NCBI GenBank assembly: GCA_013397795.1
Contig: VZTJ01005675.1
Coordinates: forward strand, 1,425,136 to 1,489,135
Reading direction: 5' to 3'
Length of the DNA: 64,000 nt
DNA from: Orthonyx spaldingii
Lineage: Eukaryota > Chordata > Aves > Passeriformes > Orthonychidae
Shown: in pieces, positions 50,386-62,943 of the stretch
Layout of the letters: each line of letters opens with the position of its first letter
Position numbering within the stretch: position 1 is the first letter of the stretch
Program-made: the position numbers and the translations under genes
The notes under the pieces: generated by a model
The model's input: the letters and a program-made list of their open reading frames with translations, nothing else
Told to the model about the DNA's origin: nothing
Database searches by the model: none

Positions 50386-52589
50386 CCTGCTGATAGCACC
50401 AGCTACAAAACAGGAATTATCCCATATTTCCTTCTGAAAATGTAGAGATTTATTCACCTTTATCAGGAGTTTCATTGTTTATACTAAATTAGAATTCAGG
50501 GCCCCATGTAGTACCCGTTCTCCCTTGAATACCATTATCAGACAATCTCTGAGAAGAAAGACAACTTCTGGTCCAAACAAGTTTGTACTACCTAAAGCAA
50601 TATACCTTAAAGAAAAAGAACAAATACTGAAATGGGTCACCAGAAGCGGATGCATTGGTAACTTTTCTTAGTTGCTCCATGCAGATGTGTGTAGGTTGCC
50701 ACCCATATGAATTAATGATTATTTGCTCTCAGATAGCATTTTCAACAAAGAATAGGCTAATAGGTTGGGTGCTGACCTAAAACAATCAGCAGCAGCAACA
50801 GATAAAGTGTAGCTGGAGGTGGACAAACCATTTATCATCATTGAATAAAATGGAGACATTAGGTATTTTTGAAAAGCAGCCTAAATACAAGAAATAGGGA
50901 TGTTGCAGAAGACAAAGTGAAAATAAGAAACAAAATCAGGATACTAAATATGGAGAAAGCTGGAGAAATTTATTATGTTGATATTCTCCATGTGATGCAA
51001 GAGGAACACCTAAGCAGTACACTGGATGGGGCAGGCATTCAGGAAGTTACAGAAGTTAAATTAATCTTCAGGTGAGGGCCTGAGTGAAAGTTTCAGAAGT
51101 GTCAACTGGAAGGAGAAGTCTGTCTCCATGACACACAGGAGAGAGCCACACCAGATAGATTTAGATATAACACCAGGGTGAAGGACAAATGAAAAGTAAG
51201 GAAAAGCCTGAAGGGAGGTTTTGGCAGGATATTTCATTAAACTACTCTAGCCATGGCAAGTAAGACTCTTCCTTATAAAAATTGTGCTGAGCACTGTGTC
51301 TGTGCAGAAGCAACCTGGCTGTGCAAAACCATGGGCAGAAATTTCTCTCTAAATTTGGGTTCCTTTTCATCAGAGGAAAAGAAAGCCTTTCTTGCAGAGG
51401 TCATGTAATCACACAGGTTTGCAGGAAGTCCTTTCAGTTGAGATTGCATATAGATATCACCATTTCATGTAATCATTTTTTTCTGACCCACATCATCCAA
51501 AAGCTACATTCTATGCATGCAATGCCAGGTAACAAATTTTAGTGAGATCTCTAGAAATAATCAGAAACTAGCAACAGTTCGTCCTTCATTCCTCTATTAA
51601 TTGGAGCCTGAATGAGCAGAGACTTCAAAAAATCCTTCTTAGAATACATGAGGATCAAAATCTACTTTATGCCATGTTATGGTGGTCAGTCTCTAGAGAG
51701 GAGAAACTTTTTCTCCTATCCATATTCAACACTCTCCAGGCTTCTGGCACCCATTAAGCTGTTTAGGGTTTCCAAGCAAACCCTCTGAACAACATGTTTC
51801 AGGGATGTATTTGGCCATTTTACATCTTTAGCTGGTTTCCAGAAGATATCAATGATATGAAGGTTAGACCCTTGTTTGCTCTACTGTGGAATTTGCAAGA
51901 ATAGGTTCACCGTGTTCACACATAGGTGAAAACTGAGCAACATCTAAGAGCCAACATATACCATTATGGTACAGGCAGCAGTTCTGAAACTACAGGTCCC
52001 AATAATAATTTTAAATTCTTTTTTTAAATCCCAGGGATCACAGCTACAGTCCAGTGCAACTCTATATGGGATAGGCTATCCTTATTCTCAAAACTGATTC
52101 CATCCCCTCCACTATCATTTTGTGGAAGTTTGTTGTTTATAAGTTCCATACAATTATCTATAAAATCACTAATAAATCCATGAAATGCAACAAAGTTTCA
52201 TTTTTTTCCAACCACCACACCACAAAAACATTGTATTATATTCTCATTTGCACTCAAAGGATCCATCTGTAAGTAACCGATACAGGACATAATATCACAG
52301 GCCTTCTTTAAACAGCTTAATTTCTAAAAATTAAGCACTAGAAAGATAAGAGTGTGTCCATGTAGAAGCCAACTCACTGCTCCTTGTGATAGATCTGTAC
52401 TATCACCCTCTTACTGCCTTTACTCTGTGGTCAAGGATTCACTATAATTAATTTTTTGGGGGATAAAAAGGGTTATTAATTTTATGCAAGTAATGGTTCA
52501 AACTGTACTAGAATATGGAGAGGGGAGCCTGAAATCTGTTCTCCCTTTTGAAAAATTACCTATGGTTGACAAGCACAAAGCAGAGCAAC

Positions 52590-52980
52590 CTTGTGTCCCC
52601 GAGTGACTTTAGTCTGATACGCCAGTGCCGCCTCTGCTCCGACTGGAGCCACGACCGTGCAAACTGAGACGATATGAAACTCTTTCACATATGAAAATCT
52701 GCCAGCACAGGTAAATAAAAACATTTGGACTGAGTTTAGTCATGAGGAAAAAATGACTTTGAAAGACGTTGAGGCAGATAATTAGGTGGTAATGAATGCA
52801 GAGCTGCACTTGGAATTCCACTCCAGCACACTGGGGGTGAGTGCGGGCGGGATGCAGAGCTGGGTCTCCGCGCTCCTGCCATGCATCACTGAGGCCATAC
52901 ACAGCATGGCCTCACGTTGATTATTGCTGCTCTCCAAGAGGTTGTCAAAATATGTAAACTGCCAGCAGGAGACACACTTT
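52590..52980. promoter_or_regulatory. CpG-retaining candidate conserved element
   Basis: Seven CpGs fall within about 80 bases at 52598-52672 (CCCCGAG, TACGCC, GCCGCC, CTCCGAC, CCACGACCGTG, GACGAT), and more near 52842-52872 and 52914, all in a region that is otherwise CpG-poor. The intervening part has GATAATTAGG and GTAATGAATGCA homeodomain-type words and TTGACAGC-like cores nearby. No open frame here resembles a protein. The pattern fits a hypomethylated, constrained enhancer better than an exon. Confidence 0.35.
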
Positions 52981-55422
52981 TAATAAAACTGCCTATTCTC
53001 CAGTGATATTTTTCAGTTATGAAAACAGCATCCTTTCATATAACATGTGCATGTGAGCAAGAGAGCATGTAAAACACTGCTGCAGCATTCCCAGAGAACA
53101 GCATTTTCATTACAAATAGGCAAATCGGATGTTTATGTAGACTAACATGCTCCATGCTGTCTGTTACATGACAATGAGATGATTTATTGTGAACTGACAA
53201 ATACAGTGTATTTGCTATGTGGGTCTGAAGTTTCATACTGTCAGCCAGTCCCTCAATTTTTTTAATGCACATCTTAACTCATTGTTTTGGGTGAGAACAT
53301 ACAATCCCAATTCAATATTGCTTGTGTGTGTGGGAGAGACAATGGATGAGACTGCAACACCAACGTTTTAATGTGTCAAATCATAACACTCAGTGTGCCC
53401 CAGAACTCTGTGGATTCACTTGACAGTGTCTCTTGTCTTTCTCTAGAAGAGGTGTAAATGGAGCCCAGCTGGTCTACAATGCCTGTGAAAATAATCTCTG
53501 GAGATGTAAGGATAGAGCTGATATAAGCATGTCTTATATGGCCTATGTCCCATTTCAAAACCAACAAAAGCATTTTTAACAAATGCAAATTTCAGATATT
53601 TCTCTGAGATTTAGTACTCCTGCATTTAGGCTTTAAAAATCACAGCCTTTTCTGGGGGTAAAGGAGCAGGAACGAAAGAGATGTTATGGACACGCAGTGA
53701 GAAGGGGATGAAGTCTGCCCACTTTTAAGCAAAGATCACCACCTGCCCTCCATTTGCAGAGAAGAAATATAAATGCAGGTGAGTGCATAGGTGAAATTGC
53801 AATCAGAGGTCTAAATGTTGACACACCAGTTCTGAAGGGCTGCATGGGCATGGTAAAGGATGCTAGAAACTCTCTAAGTTTCTTGCACCACAGCACTTCA
53901 GTTCAAGAGCCTGGCATGGGTTGTAGTGACTCATGCATACATTCATTTCATCCTGGGTTCAGAGCAAAACCAGGACAGCCAATACACATTGACCTTTACC
54001 AATAAACACCTTTTTCCCCGTTGTGGCGCTAAAAGCGTCTTGGAGACAACTAAATACGTAGGAGTTATCTTGTTACTGCAGTCTATTAACATGGCCTCTT
54101 TTTTTTCATGTTCTCCTACCTCCCATGGTCACAGACTCAATAACAGTGTCAATGCCTCCTTAATCAACCTTCTTTTTTTTATCCTCTAATAAACTATCTT
54201 ATTTGAAAACAGGCTTTCCATTGCATTGATCAATGCTAGTGGGAAAAATAACAGTAGCCTGTTCACGAAAGACAAAGTGAAAATGGAAAACATGACTGCA
54301 CACTGCACCTTTCACATATATAAGATAATTGAGATATTTGTGCTTGCAGGTTTGGTATTTTAGAACAGTTTATCTAGGGTTTAATTTCAGAGTCTTTGCC
54401 TCTTCCATTAACTGGTTTTTCTTATTACCTTACTCTTCATTTGTGCTTCATTCTGAGCTAGAGTATTCTCCGCCTCTCCCTTATCTTCTCATTGCATGGG
54501 TTATTTTTCTTCCCTATATTGCTACAAATGCCATAGAACTAGCAAAAACCTATTTACTTTTTCTTTGCCATAACAGAAATTTAAAATCATGTAGAGAAAT
54601 AAGCTGACAGCAAGGGAAATTTTTATTTAAAGGGGAAAAGTTCCTCTAAAGTGGCATTGCCAAAAACAAAAAAAAGCAATGGCCATATTTTTTCACCCCT
54701 CTTCTTTTCTTCTTACTACCAAAAACAAACTCTCACAATCTCTGTTGCCAAAGAGGGCAAGGAGTGCATCTTTGCACTTCAGCATCAGTGATCAAAGCAA
54801 AGCTGGTGATAGGCAACCCTACACTAATATTTGTCTTCATAAATAATTGCTTTGTATTTAAATTCATCATTTGCTAAAAATTGTAGGCTGGATTTGCTTG
54901 TTTTACTGCCCATAACAATGCCTGGAGCAACTTTCTGTCAGAGTACCCTGAGATTAATAACTCATCACAAGCAGCCTTAGATGAATATTGTGCTTGATTC
55001 CTCAGATAATGGAAATATTTGTAAACATGGCAAAGAAAAGAAAAATCGCATTATGCTGTCACAAGCAGGAAATTCAAACATGGAAACACCCAGGAGCCAG
55101 GCAGACACCCATAGCAATGGTTTCCTCTCTTTGCTCAGCCTGCTGACAGCAGCAAGAAAAGACTCAAGCTGTCTTTCAGTGCTTTTTTTTCATGGAGAAA
55201 TATGAATGTTAATCAGGAGGCTGATAGACAAATCAATAGACAATGTCTATCAGAACCTTAATTAGCACACATAACCCAGTAATTCTCTCTTTACAAGAGA
55301 CACTGCTTACCACATTGTTTTGGCAATCATGCAGCAAGGAGACTCAATAGGTATTTTGAATCTTCTTTCGATCAGAAGAAGCTCTAATTTAACCTCTACC
55401 TTTTCTAATGGCTTCAGTTTCA

Positions 55423-55836
55423 TCAGCCAGACTCCTGCCTCTGCCAACACACCAGTTTTGCACCAAGGTCCTCCTGGTCACCAGTGAGCAGTGTGGTACT
55501 CACTGGGACAGCATCCATGGGAGTGGTGACAATGGGCACCTGCACTGGCCTCACCTCCACTGGCTGCAGGTCCTGCTTCTCACAAGTCAACCCCACCTGC
55601 CCCAGCTTTTGAGCACTTCCATCCATGATGGACCTTGTCCTGCTCTTCACTTCCTGTGATAACTGTGCAGGTCTTGTCCTCTTTGGGCTCTGACACCAAG
55701 ATTTCTCTTTATGTCTCAGCCTCTCTTTTTCTTTCTTGATGTCCTGACTCCAAATCCAACACAACCATGTTTCAGGGAACTGTTGATCCTTTAATATAAA
55801 TTTCATCCTGAAGAGGGTAATTCCATAGATTGGCAA
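55423..55836 (-). other. Unexplained 137-codon open frame
   Basis: An open minus-strand frame starting with Met at 55836 and ending at 55423. The N-terminal third is Lys/Arg/Glu-rich (IKKEKERLRHKEK near residues 33-45), and the C-terminal half is Val/Thr/Pro-rich (VPIVTTPMDAVPVSTTLL). GC content is above that of the neighbours, and the frame is not mirrored by a comparably long frame on the opposite strand. I recognise no domain. It could be an old retroelement fragment, an exon of an unannotated gene, or chance. The expected number of frames of this length in 64 kb of such DNA is of order one. Confidence 0.2.
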
Positions 55837-56521
55837 AGTCTAGCTATGCTGCTTGGCATTATTTCTGAATTGCTCAAAATTGTGAGGTGTTCAGCTCTGA
55901 GATGCAGTCACGAACTAACCTTCAAAAAATTACTTGCCTCTCACAATGATGAAAAGTATTACTCAAAAATGCTTCATCTTTCATTTTGGTTTCTGATACA
56001 AATTTAGTGTGACATTCCGCAGCACAGTTTCACACCTAGTCTGCCCTGCCAGATTTAACTGAAACTACTGAAACATGCCAGAATATGGAGCTAACTATCA
56101 CCTACAGAAATAATGAGAGTTTTTGTACAGTCCCCTTTTACAAGCACACACTGCTCACATGCACAAAATGGTGCCCCAATTTAAGGTTTCACAAGCTTTG
56201 GAGAATTTCACCACTGGCAGAGCATTTATTTGCTTTTTTTTTTAGGTGCTTTTCTTTCTGGCACATTGTGGTGTTTGGGGACATCACTCTGCCTGAAAAA
56301 TCTCTCTATTAATCAGTCTGATTCCTAATGCTAAGACACACAATCTTTGTAACACCTACCTTTTTTTTCCCCCCCAAGAAACTGCATCCTCAAGGGACTC
56401 AAAAATACCGGAACATCCGTATGTTTTCCTCTTACAGTAATGGCACTCTGAGCTAGAGGCTATCCTTCTGTGCATTCAATTCTTAAACCAGAGAGGGAAT
56501 CAGCTCTAGGAAACGTCATTA

Positions 56522-56542
56522 TGAACATGAAGTTCATGTTCA
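56522..56542. repeat. Perfect 21-bp palindrome
   Basis: TGAACATGAA (56522-56531), a central G, and TTCATGTTCA (56533-56542) are exact inverted copies. The GAACA...TGTTC half-sites resemble steroid-receptor (GR/PR/AR-type) half-sites, but the spacing is 9 bases rather than 3, so a canonical response element is not formed. Partial pairing continues outward if one base is bulged. Confidence 0.85.
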
Positions 56543-56900
56543 ATGATTGACAGTGAGGCTGCCTTTACCCTGCAGGCAGTGGTTGCAGGTCACCACGGAG
56601 TTTGATGCTAACTTGCCACTTCAGATACTAAACCCACGCAGGTTTCAGCAGCACAAAACACAATGCAAGCTCCAAAGTTCACAAAGAATCTGGATAAACG
56701 ATCATTTCTTCTGTCATGCTCAGAGCACACTGATACAGCTACATGGCAGTAGTAACCACTGCAGCTAGTTGAGACACAGCTCCACTGTGTGTCCAGAGGA
56801 GCATTCTCACTGTTGCATCACCGTTTAGCTACACTAAATATCATATAAACAAGGCTTCTAGTTCACTTATTTATTAAATCTCTATTTTCAGTCTTTCAGG

Positions 56901-56946
56901 AGAAAAAAAAAAAAAAACAAGAAAGAAAAAAAGAAAAACCAAACAA
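56901..56946. repeat. A-rich low-complexity tract
   Basis: A run of 15 A (56903-56917) is followed by ACAAGAAAG and further A-rich units. No retroposon body was recognised upstream. Confidence 0.9.
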
Positions 56947-57418
56947 ACTTACAAGTGTTCTTAAAAAGCTTTTCTAAAATGCTCTGTTTACATTTCCCTG
57001 GAATTATTTTGCAAACCCAAGTGCCATTCTTCAATTAAAAGCTGTATGATAATATGTATACTGCAGGAGATTGCTGAAGGTGATTCAATTGCAATGTTTC
57101 TTAACCCTTACACATCTTTTTCAGAATGCTTATGTTCTCAGCATAATTTGATGTGGCATTTTAAAACAGCTCACACAAAATTAGAAGCAGAAGTATAAAT
57201 CCCAGAGGGAGAGGCACAATTATCTGACAAGCCATAGCTTTGACACAGTATCATGTTCAATTTCTCCAATTATATTTTATGGGAAAGAGATAACACAAAG
57301 AAGATTACTTCCTTTCATCACTGTCTCACATCAGTCTGAGAGGAGGACTCCATAAAGCTTTGTTCACTGGGACCACACCACAAGTTGAAGGTTACAAAAT
57401 ATAGTCTCAAGCCAATAC

Positions 57419-57715
57419 ATAGAATCATCGAGGTTGGAAAAGACCTTTAGGATCATCAAGCCAAACCATAAACTGCCAAGTATGCCAAGTCCAAAAATGC
57501 CAAGCACTGCCAAGTTCACCACTAAACCATGTCCCTAAGCTCCACATCTACACATCTTTTAAATACCCCCAGGGATGGTGACTCCACCACTTCCCTGGGC
57601 AGCCTGTTCCAAAGAAGACAAGCCTTTCAATGAAGAAATTTTTTTTGGTATCCAGTCTAAACCTTTCTTGGTGAAATTTGAGGATGCTTCCACTTGTCCT
57701 ATCATTTGTTACTTA
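57419..57715 (-). mobile_element. CR1 LINE 3' fragment, longest copy in the window
   Basis: AGAATCATCGAGGTTGGAAA, AGACCTTTAGGATCATCAAG, CACTAAACCATGTCCCTAAG, CCACATCTACACATCTTTT, GGGATGGTGACTCCACCACT, CCCTGGGCAGCCTGTTCC, TGAAGAAATTTTTTTTGGTA and TGTCCTATCATTTGTTACTT follow the antisense CR1 consensus of Neoaves-type families for about 300 bases. The insertion is in minus orientation and 5'-truncated. Near its 3' end it carries an unusual short expansion of TGCCAAG units (about 57474-57515). A plus-strand frame from 57575 translates antisense CR1 and is not a gene. Confidence 0.95.
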
Positions 57716-58834
57716 GGAAAGTTCCTCTTCCCCATTTCCTTCCTTTGGTCTTTCCAGTCCTTTCACCTTCCACAGCTGATCTCCTGCTCTGTCTCATGGG
57801 GCTGAGGACAGCTATCAGAATGGGCCTGACTCAGCATCACAGCACCTTTGGAAGAGGCCTTGCAGAAATGTCACCCAAAAGCAGAGGGGGAGACAGTGAG
57901 TACATGAAACAGACAACTTCTGAAAGATCTGGAAGGTCTGGAAGATCTTGGCCCCATTTTGCTCCCATTAAAGCTAGTCAGGGTTAGAAGAGAGAACATC
58001 AGTGGCTGCCGCACCAGAATCCAGCATGTTCAATTAACAGAAACAATTCCATGGTATGGAAGGATACTTATCTACCCCCGCTTGCCTTTTAAAGAGATCT
58101 CTTCTCTGTGGGTTTCATGCTAATCTTCACACTCTAACGTGTTCCTGACATGCTGCCATGCTCCATTGGGTTCGTTGTGTTATCCAGTGCCACAAACACC
58201 TGAGTGTTCTCCATTTCCTGTTGCTGGTTGACCGAATTTCACCAGCCCAGGTTAAGAACACAAATGTGATATATATTATTCATGTTGCTGTCTAATTTTA
58301 AGCCATATTAGACTTTACAATAAGGGCCACATTTTACACTCAGCAGGCTCTACCTAGTCCCAGTGGCCATAGGGTGGTACACAAGTGAAGATATCTTTTC
58401 CCTAACTATATTAAAACTCAAAAACTCAGCCAAATTAAGACAGCCTTATTTTATGTTCAGCTTGCAAGCAATTAATTACTCCCTTTTCTAAAAAGCTGCT
58501 CATTACAAGAATATGCATACTCAGGTGAACTTTTGTAACCATGCAATGTTCTGGTAAGTTAGGTACACATGAAAAGGCAGATAGCAGTTTTTAAATCATT
58601 GTTGAGTTAATTGGGTACGTCTCACAGGAAGTATAATCTCAGCATCAGCAGATGATTAAATTTGTAGTTCACTTAAAAACTTCATCTTTTCATGTATGTT
58701 AATTACTGACAAACAGGATAGAAATATATCTAAGAGTGCTTTGCTAATGATCTAGGACTATGGGGTTTTTTTAATGTTTCAATCTCTAATTCTAAATTTG
58801 ACATGAAATGTGCATACAGATGGGTTTAGACCCC

Positions 58835-58857
58835 TTTTTTTTAAAAAAAAAAAAAAA
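58835..58857. repeat. Abutting T8-A15 homopolymer runs
   Basis: Eight T residues directly followed by fifteen A residues. It could be the scar of two tail-to-tail retroposon poly(A) ends or simple slippage. No flanking element body is visible. Confidence 0.9.
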
Positions 58858-60209
58858 GATATTTGAAATTATTTAGTTCTAGTCAACTTCTCTGAATGCT
58901 GCTGTGGAAAACAAACATGTTTCATCTAAACAATGGACTACCACATTTATATCTAATCCTGCTCTTGTCTGTGCTAACATAAATCAGGACAATAACTAAA
59001 GCCAATAGGATGACATGGGGTCAAACCAGTTTGAAATCTGAATGAAGACCACACACTTTTCATCCCTTAGAAACACTCATACCATTTTGCTGTTGCTTCT
59101 CTTAACTAGGCTTTGCTTTCTGGTTTTTACATACCAAGCATAAGACCAGCACACAGACATTCATGGATTTAAACTGAAATGAAACAAAAGTAAGTTCAAT
59201 TACATGGTTCTCTCCAAGGTTAAGTCGGACAAGCTATAACTTTCTGATGCCATTTCCTTTAAAGATATACAGGATTATGAAAAAAATACTTTTTATGGAG
59301 TTGTCAAATTGAAAATTGCTATTATATAAGCTCCTGGTCTGGTTATTTTTCACTGTGTCTTGAGCCTAGAAAGCTTCTCAGCTTGACCAGGGAATCAGGG
59401 GAACACATCCTTCAGCCTCTGACAGCAAAACAAGATGTTCACTGACTCAACAGAAGGGGCACCCTCCAAAAGCTCACAGAATTCAGTGAACCAATGGTGA
59501 TTTGGACCTGAGGTGGGTAAAAAAGGAAAAAGGTGATTCCAGTAATAGTTCCTCATCTGGAAAGGCAACAGAATCACAAGACATGGAAAGCAGTTCTTCA
59601 TCCTCCACTCACTGATGTCTAAAAAGCACTGCATAATATTGTAGTTTGGGGTCCAAGGCAATACATTAATACTACACCATTAAATGCATTTCACATGTTT
59701 TAATATATGTTTTGCTGCAACGGCATTTTCCTCTTTTTTTTTTCTGCATACTTTGCCCTTTGATATATAAATTCAGGTGAAAAATGTTAAAGGAAAACAT
59801 TCAGTTATGGTACAATGTGTTTCCCTGTATCATTCAAATTGCCACAGCTTTTTATTTTTCCTTGTTATGTTTTCTGAGGTTTTCCTAATTAGCTGTATGC
59901 TTTGTTTCAAATTTTCTTCCCTTTTGTTTTAAATATCAGAGCCCATATCTTAGTCTGTTTGTGGCACACAGACTCAGATGGGAGTTTATCATGCCCTTCA
60001 ACTGCTCATAGTTCCTTTTAAACAGTAGCTTTGTCCTCTTCAGTTTGAGACAAAAATCCTTAAAATCAAAGGCTACTAGTTAGAAGAGCCTACATTTGAA
60101 GTGCCTTGAAGTCTTTGGTTTTCCTTTCATTTCTGTGGGCCTCGGATCAGCCTGTACAGTCCCCTTTGTTCATTTATAAGCACAAAGAAGAGATTCTCTT
60201 TCATTTGTC

Positions 60210-60960
60210 AGAACCGTAGCCACTCGGATAAAAAAGACATTTTTTTATGAGGGATGTTACGGAGTTATTTAATGATCTTATAAGCTAAAAGCTCATTACA
60301 TGTCTCCTTTTAGATCCTTGCTAAGGATCTGAGCAGGACTAGGTTTTGCACAGAGACAGGGCTGGTTTAACTAAGCTGAACCCATGTCTGCAGAAGACTC
60401 AGACTCGTTGGAGCGTGTGGGCAGAGCGGAGCCAAGCACGAGCCTGAGGTGTCTTGCCAAAGGCAGTGGGGTAAATCAGGAGCCGGGCTTGGCCCCACGC
60501 GCCTGTGCTGGAATCCCAGCTGTCACTGCCACATGGAGCCAGGATTGACTTATTAAGAGTTTGACGAGAGGCACTTGGTATTCCATGAGGGAGGCGGCCT
60601 TTGCGTGTGTGTTGGGAATGAGGGAGTTATGGCGTTTCTATGGGTCCTGTGAGCCTTTTATTTCATTCAGCTCTCTGCTGCTGCACAGCATGAACCGACT
60701 GAGCCCCAGAAGAGGTTAACGAGCACAACAACCATCATTTGTGAGGAGTGGGAAAGAGCCATGTGCTGCACCAGCTTCTTTTCAAGGCTCCTGGTTTTTT
60801 TTTTTGTCTTCGCACTGGCACAAGGGCAAGCACCCCGCATAGCTTGTCTTGGGGATCTTGGCAGCATTCTCCTCTCCTGGCAAACCTGACGAAGCCAAAT
60901 AAAGTAATCTGTGCATTGTCTATTCCTTCGCTTGGGTGACTTTTAAGTTGAGGGGAAAAG
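60210..60960. promoter_or_regulatory. CpG-retaining candidate conserved element
   Basis: CpGs recur over the whole stretch (ACTCGGAT, TTACGGAG, CTCGTTGGAGCGTG, GAGCGGAG, GCACGAG, GAGCCGGG, CCACGCGCC, TGACGAG, GGCGGCC, TTGCGTG, GGCGTTTC, AACCGAC, TAACGAG, TTCGCAC, CCCGC, TGACGAAG), which is unlike the flanks. AT-rich factor cores such as TTATTTAATGATC lie at its left edge. Density is below a classical CpG island. A constrained enhancer, a weak promoter or an unrecognised exon are all possible. Confidence 0.3.
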
Positions 60961-61019
60961 GAACAGGGGGGTGATAAGACTTTCGGATTGGGGGCCCTGT
61001 TACTACTCATACCACAAGC

Positions 61020-61320
61020 AGATTGCTTGGGACAAACTAACTGAAATTATTTTTTGAAATCACACTCTTATTACATAGAAATTATTTTTTGAGACAGCTC
61101 TCCCTCCACCATCCTCCTCCCCCCTTTTCTGAAGCCATCATTGCATAGATTTATTCTATTCAGCCCTCACATTAGCAGATGTGAATGAGGGAATCTGACT
61201 GAGCCTGTCAAGGCAAAGAAAGCCGTGAAAGAAGAGAGAGAAGAAACATTACACAACTATAATGGCAACCACAATGGAAATATGCTGGCGTGAAAGCAAT
61301 TAATGCAATTGGTGCTCTAA
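61020..61320. promoter_or_regulatory. Candidate conserved element with a 15-bp direct repeat
   Basis: GAAATTATTTTTTGA occurs exactly twice, at 61043-61057 and 61078-61092 (35-bp period), followed by a C/T-rich stretch and unique sequence with AAGCAATTAATGCAATTGG near 61300. The spacing and the homeodomain-type ATTAAT core suggest a regulatory element, but this is inference. Confidence 0.25.
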
Positions 61321-62943
61321 GTTCATGGCTTGCTCCAAAACCAAGCAGCCCTTGGAAGCACGAAGCTCATCGCAATGTAGGGGACAAGCCCTGAGCCGCT
61401 GAGGAAAGCACAAGTAAAAACGCTTTGCTGTGCATACAAAGCTGCTCTGGGAAGGGGCTTTAGCATGGAACTTCTATGCCATGAGCTGCTGCTACATGCT
61501 GGAGCCCCAGTCGGGGACCAGAAGACAGCCAAGGTATCACACTGCAAGGCTTTGCCTTGCTGATGTGCGTGAATCCTTACAACCACACCATGGGGTGTGA
61601 GAGCCAAGCTGGGCAGCCTTCCTCCCCGCTGCCAGTCCGAGGATCCAAAGTCTTCCTCTTCTCAACGGAACAAAAAGCCAAAATCCTGAAAAGGTTTGCA
61701 AATCAATAGCCATGGGGAGAGAAAGAAGAGGAAGTTCAGCTGGAATGTTTTCTTTTGATAGTTTCAAGTGTGTCAAAGCAGAAAAATAAAAAATTCATCT
61801 AGACAATATGCAGTTTCAAGAATTTGTTCTTTCTTAAAAACAGTCTTTGCTGTAACTACGTGTCATCTCACAGGAAAGAAGAACATTTTCTGGAGATATC
61901 TAATCAGCTGTGTTACATGCTAGGAACCATCTATGGCTGACTCCAGGTGTCCCTCAGAGCACATATGAGTCACTCAGGACTAGCAGTGCAGTATAACTTT
62001 GGCACAGTAGAAGTGCCTCTTTCCCACAGCTCACTCTCACTAATGACTCATGGTAGCAGAAGCAATCTTTGGACCCAAAAATCCAAGTGTTACAGAGTAT
62101 GCAACACCTTACTAGCTTACACAGCAGCAGGTCTGAAACACGATAAAAAAACATAACAAATTTATATATTTTTACCTTCCTGGATTAATACAAACAGGGC
62201 AAATTAAGACAAGGGAGAGAAGTAGAAGTTTCCCTCTCTGAGGTGTTACAGTGTAAGAAGAGACACGAAGAGAGACCTTCTGCTGGTCTCAGTGGTCAGC
62301 CACATGATCATCTAAATCACTCCCCATCTCCTGGGCCTGGAGGGCAGAGATTAGGCATGCTGGGGGAGGAGTTGCTAAGGCTCCCTCTGAGCATTACCAA
62401 AGATTTCTCCCACATATCTCCTCCATTTCCAGCAGCACCCTGAGACGACAATGATTTTTATCCTTTCAGGCCATTTGATTTAGTGTCTTCTCCACAGCCC
62501 CAAATTTAGGGACTTTCTTCAACCTGCTTCATAGTAACAGCAGCCCTGTGATGCAGTTGTCACTAGATCTCCCTTCTGGTAGGGACACGTGTATAATTGC
62601 TCAAGAGGAATGAACATAACTTGTCCCTACTCTCTTTGCTCACATCAGGATTTACATTCGAAACAATTTAGCAATCTAAATTATAGATTAAATAGATTAA
62701 AGATAGCTTTTATTTTCTTTTTCCATTATTTACAAAGGGACTCTTATTTTCTAACATTGTATTTGTATATATTTTGCAGTAGGTTTCCAGCTGTCTCACG
62801 ACATTGTTCCATCTCATTTGCATCTTGTTTCCTTTTAATGTAGTTATAAAAGAATGATGTATACATATTGTTCTATTTATAACTTATCTCCTTGTAGAGA
62901 TAGAAATGATCCCTCCAAATGCAAAGGAGATCCATCAGCACAT

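Larger units (their letters stand above)
50386..57418. other. Non-coding interval with one CpG-retaining block
   Basis: No gene recognised. The block at 52590-52980, the palindrome at 56522-56542, the A-rich tract at 56901-56946 and an unexplained open frame at 55423-55836 are listed separately. The remainder is plain AT-rich sequence. Confidence 0.55.

Noticed and set aside
57575..57987. Plus-strand open frames near the longest CR1 copy
   Set aside because: The first part is antisense CR1 translation. The remainder has no recognisable domain.
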